Shown here piece by piece: positions 21,048 through 29,907 of a stretch of DNA of 64,000 bases (its first letter is position 1; each line of letters opens with the position of its first letter). Below the pieces are notes generated by a model. That model was not told the DNA's origin. It searched no databases and saw only the letters and a program-made list of their open reading frames with translations. Location: assembly GCF_000317125.1 (NCBI RefSeq), contig NC_019695.1:3088336-3152335 (forward strand). Reading direction: 5' to 3'. The position numbers were made by a program, and so were the translations under genes. The stretch is from Chroococcidiopsis thermalis PCC 7203 (lineage in GTDB: Bacteria > Cyanobacteriota > Cyanobacteriia > Cyanobacteriales > Chroococcidiopsidaceae).

Positions 21048-22325
21048 ATGCCTATCCTATCAGCTATTCTATCTAGGCTGCCTCAAAAACTTTCAAATCG
21101 GTTCGTTCGCAATCTCAGCTGGTTAGGTTTGGCAGAAATTATTTCTCGGATTTTTCGCCTCGGATTGACAGTAATTTTAGCTCGTTTTTTGACTCCTTAT
21201 GACTACGGCTTAGCGGCAATTGTTTCTACAGTCAATGAGTTTATGCGAGTTTTTATGGAGATTGGGGTAAGTGCCAAAATAATTCAATGCGATCGCCAAG
21301 AATTAGATACTATTTGTAACTCCGGTTATTGGTTAAACTGGAGTATCTTTACAGGCTTATTTTTTGCTCAATGCCTACTTGCTTTTCCTATTGCTTGGTT
21401 TTATCGCGATCGCCTGACTCGCGAAATCGATTTAATTCTACCCATTTGTATTGCTGGTATACCCTATTTAATGTGGCCTTTTGCCGCGATCCAATCTGCT
21501 TTAATCGTTCGCGAAAATCGACTTAAAGTGTGCGCGATCGCTGCTGTTGTGAGAAATCTCGCTAGTTATATATTATCTGCCCTATTTGCTATTCGCGGCT
21601 GGGGAATCTGGGCGTTCGTTTTACCTTGGATTTTGGTGACTCCGCTGGAAATTATTATTTATCGTAAAAGTTACGCTTGGCATCCTACTGCTAAATTTAC
21701 GACAAAAGCTTGGCGATCGATTTTAGATTTTGGTAAAAATATCTGTGGCGTGCAATTTCTCAAGGCGCTAAGAAATAACTTAGATTATTTAATAATTGGT
21801 AGGTTCTTAGGTATTAAAGAATTAGGAATTTATTTTTTTGGGTTCAATGCTGGATTGGGAATTAGCCTGAGTATAGTCACAGCAATCAATACAGCGATTT
21901 TACCACATCTATGTAAAGCTAAAGCTAGCATGTTGGAATTAAGTAAATCTTATTACAGCGCACTTAAAATTATTACTCTAATTATCTTTCCTTTAGTTAT
22001 TCTTCAATCTAGCCTAGCTTATTGGTACGTACCAATTATTTTTGGTCGTCAGTGGATAGTTGCTATTCCCGTGCTGGTATTAATTTGCTTGTCAGCAATT
22101 CCCAGACCCTTCGCCGATGCTGCTTCGCAATTATTAGTAGCTGTAGGCAAACCCAATTTAGATTTATATTGGAATCTAGCTTTTACGACTGTGTTTGCTC
22201 TCTCTTTGTTAATTGGAGTCCATTGGCAGGTTATCGGTGTTGCAGCAGCAGTTTTAATCGTTCACATGCTCTTTCTTCCCGTATTTACAATTTGGACAAA
22301 CCGCCATGTATTGCGTCAATCTTAA
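21048..22325 (+). CDS. Wzx-like oligosaccharide flippase (MOP superfamily)
   Basis: The 425-residue protein is predicted to have about 12 membrane helices. It begins with FVRNLSWLGLAEIISRIFRLGLTVILARFLTPYDYGLAAI, shown here only by its parts ARFLTPYDYG and GLAEIISR, which are typical of polysaccharide transport proteins of the PST/Wzx family. These move undecaprenyl-linked repeat units across the inner membrane. With the Wzy-like and Wzz-like genes upstream it completes a Wzx/Wzy-dependent set. The start is an ATG with only a weak ribosome-binding site. Confidence 0.9.
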   Translation: MPILSAILSRLPQKLSNRFVRNLSWLGLAEIISRIFRLGLTVILARFLTPYDYGLAAIVSTVNEFMRVFMEIGVSAKIIQCDRQELDTICNSGYWLNWSIFTGLFFAQCLLAFPIAWFYRDRLTREIDLILPICIAGIPYLMWPFAAIQSALIVRENRLKVCAIAAVVRNLASYILSALFAIRGWGIWAFVLPWILVTPLEIIIYRKSYAWHPTAKFTTKAWRSILDFGKNICGVQFLKALRNNLDYLIIGRFLGIKELGIYFFGFNAGLGISLSIVTAINTAILPHLCKAKASMLELSKSYYSALKIITLIIFPLVILQSSLAYWYVPIIFGRQWIVAIPVLVLICLSAIPRPFADAASQLLVAVGKPNLDLYWNLAFTTVFALSLLIGVHWQVIGVAAAVLIVHMLFLPVFTIWTNRHVLRQS

Positions 22326-22339
22326 TGGTTGATGGTTGA

Positions 22340-22390
22340 TGGCTTCCAGAAATTACCAATTACCAATTACTAATTACCAATTACCAAGCT
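22340..22390. repeat. CCAATTA tandem units
   Basis: Four to five ACCAATT-type units in the gap between the flippase and the next glycosyltransferase. Same unit type as near 11300-11373. Confidence 0.7.
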
Positions 22391-22397
22391 CTGAAAT

Positions 22398-23423
22398 ATG
22401 AAATTAGTTACTGTCATCATTCCGGTTTATCAAGTCGAAAAATATATTGCAAAGACGGTAAGCTCTGTATTGGCACAAACATACAAAAATTTTGAATTAT
22501 TAATTGTTGACGATGGTTCCACCGATCGCAGTTACGAAATTTGCCAACAGTTTACCGATCCCCGGATTAAAATTATTCGCCAGCAAAATCAAGGAGTTGC
22601 AGCAGCTCGAAACACGGGAATTCGTCAGGCTCAAGGTGATTATGTAGCGCTTTTAGACGGAGACGATCTTTGGGTTCCTCACAAGCTAGAAAAACACGTC
22701 GAACACCTAGATAGTTCGCCAAAAGTGGGAGTCAGTTTTAGTCGTTCGGCTTTTATCGACGAAGCAGATAAACCTTTGGGGATTTATCAAATGTCTAAAT
22801 TAACAGATATTACGCCCCTCGATCTGTTGTGTCGCACGCCAATTGGAAACGGTTCAGTTCCCGTGATTCGTAAAGAATTGTTAGCAGCAATTCAGTTTGT
22901 CGAGCCTGAGTCAGGAGAACTCTCTTATTTCGATCGCGATCGCAGCTTACACCCGTCAGAAGATGTAGAATGTTGGCTGCGAATGATGCTAAAAACAGAT
23001 TGGCAGCTTGAAGGATTAGCAGAAGCTTTAACTTTGTACCGCGTGAATCCCAAAGGATTTTCTGCCCAATTGTATAAGAAACTAAGCTCTTGGGAAACTA
23101 TGTTAGAGAAAGCACGTGCCTACACCTCACCAGAGATGATGGCTGAGTGGGAAAAACCAGCTATGGCTTATCAACTCCGACATCTAGCACGTCGAGCTGT
23201 GACTTTATCCGCAGGCTCCACCGCCATCGAATTTTCTCACAAAGCTCTATCTATATATAGGTCAATTTTGTTTGAGGAACCACGGCGAACGGTAATGACT
23301 TTAGCATCTGCTTATTTGCTTTGGCTATTGCCTAAGTCTACTTATCATCAAATCCAATCTTTAGCGCTTCAGATCACAGGCTCGAATCAAAAACGAAGAA
23401 TTCTTCAAGAATTAAGAGAATAG
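22398..23423 (+). CDS. family 2 glycosyltransferase (paralogue A)
   Basis: A 341-residue GT2 enzyme with the VTVIIPVYQVEKY start, VDDGSTDRS nucleotide-sugar motif and ALLDGDDLW DXD region. After the GT-A domain, a C-terminal helical part (about 230-341, with MAEWEKPAMAYQLRHLARRA) is shared closely with the next gene, so the two arose by tandem duplication. Cytosolic, probably adding a sugar to the lipid-linked repeat unit. Confidence 0.92.
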   Translation: MKLVTVIIPVYQVEKYIAKTVSSVLAQTYKNFELLIVDDGSTDRSYEICQQFTDPRIKIIRQQNQGVAAARNTGIRQAQGDYVALLDGDDLWVPHKLEKHVEHLDSSPKVGVSFSRSAFIDEADKPLGIYQMSKLTDITPLDLLCRTPIGNGSVPVIRKELLAAIQFVEPESGELSYFDRDRSLHPSEDVECWLRMMLKTDWQLEGLAEALTLYRVNPKGFSAQLYKKLSSWETMLEKARAYTSPEMMAEWEKPAMAYQLRHLARRAVTLSAGSTAIEFSHKALSIYRSILFEEPRRTVMTLASAYLLWLLPKSTYHQIQSLALQITGSNQKRRILQELRE

Positions 23424-23520
23424 TAGTTAGTAGTTCGTGGCTATTGGCTAGTGAATTAATTTTTCATGTCTAGTGACTACTCACCAGTCACTAGTCACTG
23501 ATAACTGATAAGGAAGTAAT

Positions 23521-24567
23521 ATGAAACAAGTTTCTGTGGTAATTGCAGTTTTCCGTTGTGAGAAATATATCAGTGCCACAGTTCAGTCAGTGTTAGACCA
23601 GACTTACAAAAATTTAGAGATCTTGATTGTTGATGACGAGTCTCCAGATCGATGTGTAGCAATTTGTCAGCAATTTACTGACCCCAGAATTCAGATTATT
23701 CGCCAACGCAACCGAGGCTTGGCGGGAGCGAGAAACACAGGTATTCGTCACGCTCAAGGAGAGTATATTGCTTTTTTAGACGGAGACGATTTATGGTTGC
23801 CTTCAAAACTAGAAAAACATGTGGAGCATTTAAACAACTCTCCTCATGTGGGAGTGAGTTTCAGTCGTTCGGCTTTAATTGATGAAATGGGAAATCGCTT
23901 GGGGACTTATCTCATGCCGCAGCTAGAAAATATTTCCCCAGAGTGCTTGCTGTGCGATAATCCTGTAGGTAATGGTTCGGCGGCGGTGTTGCGTCGAGAA
24001 ACTCTCGATGCGATCGCCTTTACCGATAATCTTCACGGAACTTCAGAAAAATTCCCAGAAACATATTATTTCGACGAGCGCTTTCGCCAAGCAGAAGATG
24101 TTGAATGCTGGCTGCGGATTGCGAGCCAAACTCAGTGGCAATTTGCTGGCATTCCCGAAGCTCTCACTTTGTATCGCGTCAACTCTGGCGGACTCTCAGC
24201 CAATCTGCTCAAGCAACTAGAATACCTAGAGCAAGTTATCGAAAAAACCCGCTCCTATGCACCGGAATTGATCTCTGAGTGGGAGAAACCTGCTAAGGCA
24301 TATCACATGCGTTATTTGGCTCGTAGTGCCATCCGTCTCAAAGCAGGTGCGATCGCTGTGAAGCTCATGCACCGAGCCTTAGCAACTCACTGGGGTATTG
24401 TCTTGACAGATCCCCGTCGCACGCTGATGACACTGGCTGCTGCTTATCTGCTGTGGTTACTCCCCACCTCGATTTATCGTCAGATTGAGGCTTTGGCAGC
24501 TCAATCGATGGGAACTTGGCAAAAAAACCGCATTCACCGCGATCGCGAAATAGAAGTTGGAAGCTAA
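23521..24567 (+). CDS. family 2 glycosyltransferase (paralogue B)
   Basis: A 348-residue GT2 enzyme, tandem paralogue of the preceding gene. The motifs VDDESPDR (variant: Glu-Ser in place of Gly-Ser in the first DDG motif) and AFLDGDDLW are visible, and the C-terminal part ISEWEKPAKAYHMRYLARSAIRL matches paralogue A closely in the parts SEWEKPAKAYHMRYLAR. GGAAG ahead of the ATG is a good ribosome-binding site. The DDE variant may reflect a changed sugar-donor choice. Confidence 0.92.
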   Translation: MKQVSVVIAVFRCEKYISATVQSVLDQTYKNLEILIVDDESPDRCVAICQQFTDPRIQIIRQRNRGLAGARNTGIRHAQGEYIAFLDGDDLWLPSKLEKHVEHLNNSPHVGVSFSRSALIDEMGNRLGTYLMPQLENISPECLLCDNPVGNGSAAVLRRETLDAIAFTDNLHGTSEKFPETYYFDERFRQAEDVECWLRIASQTQWQFAGIPEALTLYRVNSGGLSANLLKQLEYLEQVIEKTRSYAPELISEWEKPAKAYHMRYLARSAIRLKAGAIAVKLMHRALATHWGIVLTDPRRTLMTLAAAYLLWLLPTSIYRQIEALAAQSMGTWQKNRIHRDREIEVGS

Positions 24568-24578
24568 TCAGTTACCAG

Positions 24579-24608
24579 TGTAGAGACGTTACATGTAACG
24601 TCTCTACA
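24579..24608. repeat. 30-bp perfect palindrome, dispersed family A (copy 2)
   Basis: Identical to 7112-7141, including the base before it and the AAGTTAT after it. It takes up half of the 62-base gap between two polysaccharide genes. Confidence 0.9.
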
Positions 24609-24629
24609 AAGTTATATACCACTTATCTT

Positions 24630-26186
24630 ATGTTGTTACAAAGAACGTCACTAGAACGCATTAGAGCCTCTAATTTTAAGTACTATCTAATTATTGGCTT
24701 AACTCTTGCAATCGGCATTTTCCTGCGATTTTTCCTTTTGCCAGATAAGAGTTTATGGCTGGATGAGGGTGCTAGTTTATATTATTCTGACGGCACGAGC
24801 ATTCAAGATATTATTGCCACGATTGTTAATACAGATACGGGCGATCGCTTTCAGCCGTTTTATTATTTAGTATTACATTTTTGGCGACAATTATTCGGTA
24901 GTAGCGAATTTGCCGTTCGCTCCCTTTCTGCTTTACTAGGAATTGGCACAATCGTTGTTTTGTCTACTACTGCATGGCAACTTTACGGGAGGAAACACGC
25001 TCTATGGTTAACGCTCTTTTTATCGTTTAGTGCTTACGGAGTTTATTACAGCCAGCAAACGAGAGCGTATACTTTACTCTTATTTTTAGCATCTCTACAA
25101 TTATATTTTCTCAGTCAAATCTTACCGCAAAAAAATGTTAGAGGTACGGCGATCGCGCAGGTGCTATTTTGTCTAACTACAGCGGTCGGTCTTTTCTGTA
25201 GTATTTTTATTGGAATTTATACTCTCGCTCTGTGTATCGCTCACCTCCTAGTTTCTCAAAATATTAAGCGGTGGCTGCAATGGTGGTTACCTGTAGCAAT
25301 TGCCTGTGTACCTGCGGCAATATTTTATTTAGCTTCCCCTGTAGCCACCGATCCGACAAAAGTTCACGTCACGCCATCGAATCAATCAGTTATTCAGAAT
25401 ATAGCTTTTGTTTTCTACGGCTTATTAGTTGGAGAAACTTACGGTCCACCAATCGAACAGATGCGTGGTGGCGATCGCCTGCAACTCATTTTCAATTATT
25501 TACCTGTTTTATTACTGTTTGGATTAGTTGCTGGTATTATTGTTATCGGACTTGTCAGAGGCTTAAAAGCGCGATCGCCAGAATATAAACAATATCGTCC
25601 AATTGATAATTTTTTTCTGATTACCTTTGTATCTGCTTTTATCATCGCACTTGCCTTTGCAATTGTGACAAAATTTAATTGGCTACCTCGACACTCTTTT
25701 TATATTTATATTCCCCTATCGTTTCTATTACCAATAGTACTTAGGTTTAGTCCTAGAAAAAAAACCTGGGAAAACTTATATCGTCTCGCTTTTATAGTGT
25801 TACTATTACTCAACTTATATGCAAACTACAACTACTATTTTGAACCTAGATATCAGCGGGAAAACTACCGAGAAATTGCCCAATATCTAAGCAAGAATAA
25901 TAGCCAAGATACCAAATCCGTACTGCTGTACGGCGTGCCTTATTTACTACCTTATTATGGCGATACTTTAACAATAGATGGCTTAGGACTCGATACAACT
26001 AAGTTAGCAGCAGAAGTCAGTCGCGTTACTAAAAATGCAAACACAGCAATTATTGCAATTAGCGACCAAGCTTTTTGGGAAAAGAAAAGAAATTTTGATT
26101 TAGAAAGCTCAATGGCTAAGTCTTACAAACTAGAATCTCATCTGCAACTGACTAATTTTGATATCTATCATTACGTGAAGAAGTAG
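24630..26186 (+). CDS. GT39/ArnT-like membrane glycosyltransferase
   Basis: A 518-residue protein with about 11-13 membrane spans and the family's first-loop acidic pair in LWLDEGASL (Asp45, Glu46), which in PMT/ArnT-type enzymes is the catalytic site. These GT-C enzymes use polyprenyl-phosphate sugars as donors at the periplasmic face. A longer frame would start at 24516 inside the preceding gene and translate palindrome A, so ATG 24630 is preferred. It may decorate the exopolysaccharide or a lipid. Confidence 0.85.
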   Translation: MLLQRTSLERIRASNFKYYLIIGLTLAIGIFLRFFLLPDKSLWLDEGASLYYSDGTSIQDIIATIVNTDTGDRFQPFYYLVLHFWRQLFGSSEFAVRSLSALLGIGTIVVLSTTAWQLYGRKHALWLTLFLSFSAYGVYYSQQTRAYTLLLFLASLQLYFLSQILPQKNVRGTAIAQVLFCLTTAVGLFCSIFIGIYTLALCIAHLLVSQNIKRWLQWWLPVAIACVPAAIFYLASPVATDPTKVHVTPSNQSVIQNIAFVFYGLLVGETYGPPIEQMRGGDRLQLIFNYLPVLLLFGLVAGIIVIGLVRGLKARSPEYKQYRPIDNFFLITFVSAFIIALAFAIVTKFNWLPRHSFYIYIPLSFLLPIVLRFSPRKKTWENLYRLAFIVLLLLNLYANYNYYFEPRYQRENYREIAQYLSKNNSQDTKSVLLYGVPYLLPYYGDTLTIDGLGLDTTKLAAEVSRVTKNANTAIIAISDQAFWEKKRNFDLESSMAKSYKLESHLQLTNFDIYHYVKK

Positions 26187-26730
26187 TTTTTGGTCAAAGG
26201 GAACGGAGGCGAGAGGTGAGAGGCTTTTAAATTGTGACTTGCGACTTCTCCCTTGTTCCCTTGAAAGCCGCAGCCTTGCTGGAAATTTCAAGATATTCAA
26301 AATATTTTATCAATTTGATAAGAAAAACTTGACACAACAATAAATCGATATTTGGCTATTCAGTAATTTTTTTCAGTCGGAAATTGATAAATTTTTATAA
26401 ATATCAATACATCACAAATTGGCTATTTTGTAATTTAGATATTTATGGTTATATTTTCGACTCGTTTCGTAAACCAAGCGATCGATACAACCACTATAAC
26501 GAAAGGGTTGCAAGCTAAATCACCTACTTAGTATTTTCGTTTGCCAGAAATAAAACTTCGCTTTAGCTGCATAAATACTGCACAAAAAAAATTTTTTTCT
26601 TGACTCTACACCGATCGAAATGGTTTATTAATACGGTGCGTCAAGAGATAGCTTTTTGTTTTTTCGGCAATCAATAGCTCATCAACAACTGCTATCTCCT
26701 CTTGAAATTGAATCAAAAGGAAATATTTAC
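26187..26730 (+). promoter_or_regulatory. AT-rich upstream region of the first GH16 gene, with TATCAA/TTGATA palindromes
   Basis: No gene is seen. TTATCAA-T-TTGATAA (26308-26322) is a perfect 15-bp palindrome. ATTGATA (26383-26389) and TATCAAT (26402-26408) form another inverted pair. A related perfect palindrome precedes the second GH16 gene (34769-34782). TTGACT at 26600-26605 could be a -35 element. AAAAGGA ahead of ATG 26731 is a ribosome-binding site. Confidence 0.4.
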
Positions 26731-27534
26731 ATGCAACAAAACCTTCGGTTGCGTAACTGGAAGGACAAAGTTTTGCTGGCTTTTAGTGCCTTGATGATAG
26801 TATGTTGCCCCACAGCAGCACTAGCCGATCCTCCTGCTGGTAACTGGCAGCTCAAGTTTAGTGACGACTTCAACGGTTCTGGATTAGATACTGGTAAGTG
26901 GACTCCCTGTTTTTATTGGGCTCCCAATGGGTGTACGAATGGCGGCGCTGGCGATTTGCAATGGTTTAGCCCGAATAATGTATCAGTAGGAGGTGGAATC
27001 TTACGTTTGCGTGCAGAGCGAAAGCCGTCTAACGGTTTAAATTACACTTCTGGAATGATTGCATCTCACGATAAGTTTGCTTTTCAGTACGGTTACGTGG
27101 AGTTTCGCGCTAAAGTGCCTAAAGGCAATGGTTTCTGGCCCACACTATGGTTGTTATCGCAAAACAAAAACTGGCCCCCAGAAATAGATGTTGCCGAATT
27201 TGTGGGTTCTAATACAAACAATGTCCACATGACGATCCACTATAAAAACGGTAGTGGCGCTCACGAATCATCATCTGGCTGGTGGGGTGGAATTGATTTT
27301 TCTGGCGGCTATCATACATATGGCTTGTTATGGGAAGCAGATAAACTTGTTTGGTACGTGGATGGTGTCGAACGGCGGCGTTACACCAATAGTGGCAATA
27401 TTCCCGACGAAGCAATGTACGTTACAGCAACTCTTGCTCTCGGCAAAGCGTGGACGAATAGCCCTCCCGACAACTCTACGCCTTTACCAAACAATCTAGA
27501 AATCGATCATATTAAAGTTTGGCAACGCAATTAG
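26731..27534 (+). CDS. secreted family 16 glycoside hydrolase (beta-glucanase type)
   Basis: A 267-residue protein. Residues 1-32 are a signal peptide with the hydrophobic core LLAFSALMIVCCPTAALA. The GH16 domain follows, with the catalytic signature EIDVAEF: Glu151 as nucleophile, Asp153 as helper and Glu156 as acid/base. WPPEIDVAEFVGS and GYVEFRAKVPKGNGFWPTLW are typical of licheninase/laminarinase/kappa-carrageenase relatives. It would cleave or transglycosylate beta-glycans in the periplasm or outside. The ATG has AAAAGGA upstream; an earlier in-frame TTG is less likely. About 60% alike by eye to the enzyme at 33258-34514. Confidence 0.93.
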   Translation: MQQNLRLRNWKDKVLLAFSALMIVCCPTAALADPPAGNWQLKFSDDFNGSGLDTGKWTPCFYWAPNGCTNGGAGDLQWFSPNNVSVGGGILRLRAERKPSNGLNYTSGMIASHDKFAFQYGYVEFRAKVPKGNGFWPTLWLLSQNKNWPPEIDVAEFVGSNTNNVHMTIHYKNGSGAHESSSGWWGGIDFSGGYHTYGLLWEADKLVWYVDGVERRRYTNSGNIPDEAMYVTATLALGKAWTNSPPDNSTPLPNNLEIDHIKVWQRN

Positions 27535-27550
27535 ATTGTCATTGGTCATT

Positions 27551-27660
27551 AGTAGTTGAGTGGTAATTGGTAATTGGTAATTGGTAATTGGTCGCTAGTC
27601 ACTGATAACTGGTCACTGGTCACTGATAACTGGTCACTGGTCACTGGTCACTGTCAACTG
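27551..27660. repeat. GGTAATT and GGTCACT tandem repeats
   Basis: Four to five GGTAATT units are followed by alternating CACTGATAACTGGT and CACTGGT units. No gene is in this stretch. The same heptamers appear at 63184-63211. Confidence 0.85.
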
Positions 27661-27710
27661 ACTTACCATTCCCACTACAATAGAAAACGCAGAGCTTTGA
27701 TTTTCCTTGA

Positions 27711-28685
27711 GTGGACAAGCCTTCAAATTTGTTACTTAAGCTCAGTCGGCGTTTATTTGACGATTCAACAGCACAAGAGCAATTTATTCAAGCCTTAACT
27801 CAGCCGCAATCTTTTCCTACCTGCATTATCTGGTGTCGGCAAAAGCCTGAATCTTTACCATTTGCAGTAACAACTGCAATTACATGGCAACCTGCTTTTG
27901 TAGATTGCGTATCACCTGGTGAAAAACCAGGAAAGTTTCCTTTACATGAGGACGGTTATTACTATTGCTTAGATTTTTCCTCAGTATTTGCTGCTTCAAC
28001 CTTGCTAGCTATCTCTGAACCAATTTCCACTATTTTAGATATGTGTGCTGCACCAGGAGGAAAAGGAATTTTTGCCTGGAAAGCATTGCAGCCAGAGTTA
28101 CTGATAAGTAATGAAGTGATTGGTAAGCGTCTGGGAATGCTAATTTCTAACTTAAAACGTTGTCAAATTAGCCCTACTGCTGTGACAAATATCGATCCGC
28201 AGATTTGGACTCAGCGCTTACCTCATACTTGCAGTCTTGCAATTGTTGATGCTCCTTGTACCGGGCAATCTTTACTAGCTAAAGGAGATAAAGCATTAGG
28301 ATGTTTTCATCCGACTTTAATTCATAAAAATGCTAGCAGACAAAAAAGAATTCTTGCTAACTCTGCTCAAGTTGTTGCTCCGCAAGGCTATCTCGCCTAC
28401 ATGACTTGCACTTATTCAATCGAAGAAAACGAGCAAGTGTGCGAGTGGTTTTTAGCTAGATTTCCACAATTTCAACCTGTGAGTATTTCTCATTTAGAGC
28501 GCTACCAATCTCATTTAACCACTATTCCTTGTTATCGTCTATTCCCTCAAGATGGTATGGGTGCTGGAGCTTTCACTGCCTTGTTTCAAAATCAGGAAAA
28601 CATGAGTCAAGCATCATTAAATAAACAACTATTAAATTTAGAAATGTTGCGACAACAACAGATCGCTCCTAAATTTATTAGCTAA
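27711..28685 (+). CDS. RsmB/NOP2-type m5C RNA methyltransferase
   Basis: A GTG start gives 324 residues. The SAM site CAAPGGKG (112-119), motif IV DAPCTG with Cys183 and motif VI MTCTYSIEENE with Cys233 are the signature of NOL1/NOP2/Sun cytosine-5 RNA methyltransferases: Cys233 attacks C6 of cytosine and Cys183 helps release. It lacks the NusB-like N-terminal domain of E. coli RsmB, so it is a short-form enzyme with an unknown RNA target. It is a housekeeping-type gene inside the polysaccharide locus. Its last eight bases overlap the end of the convergent GT4 gene. Confidence 0.9.
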   Translation: MDKPSNLLLKLSRRLFDDSTAQEQFIQALTQPQSFPTCIIWCRQKPESLPFAVTTAITWQPAFVDCVSPGEKPGKFPLHEDGYYYCLDFSSVFAASTLLAISEPISTILDMCAAPGGKGIFAWKALQPELLISNEVIGKRLGMLISNLKRCQISPTAVTNIDPQIWTQRLPHTCSLAIVDAPCTGQSLLAKGDKALGCFHPTLIHKNASRQKRILANSAQVVAPQGYLAYMTCTYSIEENEQVCEWFLARFPQFQPVSISHLERYQSHLTTIPCYRLFPQDGMGAGAFTALFQNQENMSQASLNKQLLNLEMLRQQQIAPKFIS

Positions 28686-29844
28686 ATTTTTCTGTAATGA
28701 TGGTCTGCATTGATTTTCCCGCTGCTGACCAGTTAAGACGAGTTTCATATTCGTGAAATGAACTATATGCTAGTTGTTTGTATTGAGCGTAGTTAGTAAA
28801 TAAATGGGCTACGTACTCACAATAGTCTTTAACGTCAGCGTTTAAGGCAAATAGTTTTCCATTCACATTATCTTGAATAATACTAGGAATCCCGCCAACT
28901 TTAGTTGTCAGACAAGGAACTCCAAATGAATTAGCCTCGCAAAGCACATTTCCATAAGTCTCGGCTCTAGAGGGTAAAATTAAAAAGTGAGAGTCAGAAA
29001 TTAATTGATTTAAGCGATCGCTACCTTCTGGATCGGATTTTTTGATAAACCCAACATTAACCACGTAATCTGGTAACGGTTCGTCGGTTATAGGTTGACA
29101 ACCAACAACTGTTAACTCGACATCGATACCTAGTTGTTTGAGTTTTTTAGCAACTTTTAAAGCTATATCTCCTCCTTTACGATACCAACTGACTCCGAGA
29201 AACAATAACTTACATCGCTCTGCTGTTCTTGCTTCTACTAAGTTTTGAATGTCGTCAATCGTGCGATCGCATTCTATGTTAGCTCCATATGGTACGATTT
29301 CAACCTTACTGCGATCGATTTGATAGCTATTCATTGCTGCTTCCGCCGCCCAAGTGGAGGGGAAAACCGCCAGTTGCACTTTACTGAGGGCAAGTCGATC
29401 GAGCGTTACGAGATTATCGATCGTTTCTTGACAAAGGTTGCTAAAATCATCGTAAAAGTCAATGCAAGCTCCATAAGTATTTGTCGTCCATAAAACAATC
29501 GGTTGCTGGCATTCTACATAGGCGATCGTAGAAATATCTGGACAAACAACTAATTGAGAGTTACTGTTAGATAACTTGGTGTTAATTTGTCGAGCGTAAT
29601 TCTTTTGTAAATCGAGCGCAGCCCAATCGTAATACGCTTTGGTAGACAAATATTTATACAAACGTCTTTTGAATTTAGTCCTTAGAGAATGCCGTTCTGT
29701 TAACGGACCAATATATTCAAAATTAGTAAACCGCTCTTTGAGTGCTTCAGCTTTGTAATAACTCGTGCCACTAAACCCGATTGCTTTTGGATGCCACTTA
29801 TTGCTGTTAAAAATATCATAATGAGTCACAAAAGCTATGTTCAT
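28678..29844 (-). CDS. family 4 glycosyltransferase (paralogue 1)
   Basis: A 388-residue GT-B fold protein. The C-terminal half has the GT4 markers LLFLGVSWYRKGGDIALKVAKKL in part (YRKGGDIAL), and the donor-binding EANSFGVPCLTTKVGG (E-x7-E type) near residue 310-325. The N-terminal acceptor domain begins MNIAFVTHYDIFN. Its closest relative here is the next gene on the same strand, with equal length, so they are tandem duplicates. It is likely part of exopolysaccharide synthesis, on the strand opposite the main operon. Confidence 0.9.
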   Translation of the reverse strand: MNIAFVTHYDIFNSNKWHPKAIGFSGTSYYKAEALKERFTNFEYIGPLTERHSLRTKFKRRLYKYLSTKAYYDWAALDLQKNYARQINTKLSNSNSQLVVCPDISTIAYVECQQPIVLWTTNTYGACIDFYDDFSNLCQETIDNLVTLDRLALSKVQLAVFPSTWAAEAAMNSYQIDRSKVEIVPYGANIECDRTIDDIQNLVEARTAERCKLLFLGVSWYRKGGDIALKVAKKLKQLGIDVELTVVGCQPITDEPLPDYVVNVGFIKKSDPEGSDRLNQLISDSHFLILPSRAETYGNVLCEANSFGVPCLTTKVGGIPSIIQDNVNGKLFALNADVKDYCEYVAHLFTNYAQYKQLAYSSFHEYETRLNWSAAGKSMQTIITEKFS

Positions 29845-29907
29845 ATTCAGTGAAGCTCAGCAAAATCTAGCAAATTATAACAGAACTTGCTCAAAAAACT
29901 AGGCTTA

